From Brachypterus glaber (taxonomy: Eukaryota > Arthropoda > Insecta > Coleoptera > Kateretidae), in NCBI GenBank assembly GCA_958510825.1, contig OY294048.1, positions 20,539,589 through 20,603,588 on the forward strand: a stretch of 64,000 nucleotides of DNA, given 5' to 3'. The first letter of the stretch is position 1, and every line of letters starts with the position of its first letter. The translations under genes and the position numbers were made by a program. Below the pieces are notes generated by a model, which saw only the letters and a program-made list of their open reading frames with translations, did not search any database and was not told where the DNA came from. Of the stretch, positions 63,070 to 64,000 are shown one piece after another.

Positions 63070-64000
63070 TTGACAGATGATTCTACATCATAAAATATAA
63101 CAAAAGGTTCCTATAAACATATGTCTAAAAATGCGCCATAAGGGAGCTACGCCCCTTTGAAAATGGCTAAAAAAATCGATTTTTATTTAATAACTCAGGA
63201 ACCCTTTGAGATATATCAACGAGGTTTTGCACGTCAACTAATCCTACCAAGGCCCGTTTTTATGTGTTATTTTCATGTACTTATTTCAACCAGGGGTGTG
63301 CGAAACGGGGGGGGCTTAGCAGTTTTTTGTCCCAAACTTTTTTCTGTGTAACTTTTTTTCAATTTTATTTTTAAAATATGATTTCTTAGGTTAAAATACA
63401 TAAAAAAAGGTACTCTTGTTGTAATACTGTAGGATTAACCGTTTTCGAGAAAAATTAATTTGAAGGTGAAATTCCACGGTTCGAGAACGAAAAATTAAAT
63501 ACTAAAATGTTGAAAACCAAAATTTTAATGATGCAGGGCGAATGTACATTAAAAACTAAGAAAAAAACCTCATATACAGGTACTTCCAAAAATCAATCCT
63601 AATGGTCTCCTAAATATGCACCATTTTTAAAGGGCTATGGTAGCTTTAAAAGCGTTTTTTCGACCTACATGTATGGAAACTTTTTTTCTTAGTTTTTGAT
63701 GTAGAATAACATTGCATCATTAAAATTTTGGTTTTCGACATTTTAGTATTTAATTTTTCGTCCTCGAACCGTGAAATTTCACCTTCAAATGAACTTTTCT
63801 CGAAAACGGTTAATCCTACAGTATTACAACAAGAGTACCTTTTTTATGTATTTTGACCTGAGGAATCATGTTTCAAAAATAAAATTGCAAAAAAGTTACA
63901 CAGAAAAAAGTTTGGGACAAAAAAACTGATAAGGCCCCCCCGTTTCGCACACCCCTGGTTTAAATAAATACGTGAAAATGACATACAAAAATGGGCCTTA
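63070..64000. mobile_element. Large inverted repeat of family R2, cut by the window end
   Basis: GATGATTCTACATCATAAAA, then AAGGGAGCTACGCCCCTTTG, CAACCAGGGGTGTGCGAAAC and ATACTGTAGGATTAACCGTT run to about 63540. The same blocks return in reverse complement from about 63700 to the last base. The centre is near 63610-63640. The outer right end lies beyond 64000. Confidence 0.85.

Overview
This is a eukaryotic, AT-rich window, most likely from an insect. It has short exons separated by kilobase introns, GT-AG splice sites, AATAAA poly(A) signals, 5'-truncated non-LTR retrotransposons, tRNA-derived SINEs and many short inverted-repeat transposons (MITEs). I cannot name the species. No bacterial-type operons, rRNA, CRISPR array or origin were seen. 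All exon joins were made by eye from open frame, phase and splice consensus.

Layout. (1) 1-1.8 kb: a TA-flanked MITE (173-1436), then the last exon (1516-1793) and poly(A) signal of an unidentified plus-strand gene that begins outside the window. (2) 1.8-6.1 kb: intergenic DNA filled with hAT-like and TA-flanked MITEs and a perfect hairpin. (3) 6145-62708: one large plus-strand gene of about 18 coding exons and 17 introns, giving a protein of about 1,095 residues. Its second half is coiled coil and looks like ODF2/cenexin, the outer dense fibre and centriole-appendage protein. The clearest match is in exons 8-9, 11-13 and 16-18. (4) 62.7-64 kb: the 3' flank, with a large inverted repeat cut by the window end.

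The introns hold nearly everything else. There are three non-LTR retrotransposon remnants with reverse transcriptase (30.9-32.1, 55.7-57.4, 58.1-59.9 kb) and one LINE tail (6.5-9.2 kb) split by a 2.2-kb foldback element. At least four SINE copies are present, along with an 835-bp tandem array (11.5-13.7 kb). About twenty MITEs were found, several with readable TA, TTA/TAA, TTAA or 8-bp target-site duplications. A 2.65-kb palindrome (about 43.08-45.74 kb) carries two oppositely oriented, differently damaged copies of a spliced gene of unknown function.

The most interesting points follow. The ODF2-like protein has a Met/Asn/Gly/Pro-rich exon and a Cys-Pro linker interrupting its coiled coil. 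It also has a 13-nt candidate microexon, and a 27-nt exon lying between inverted repeat arms. The palindrome's two arms keep complementary parts of a gene. Three otherwise different foldback elements share a subterminal minisatellite (unit close to ACATCTCTACTC). Another element contains head-to-tail junctions of its own ends.
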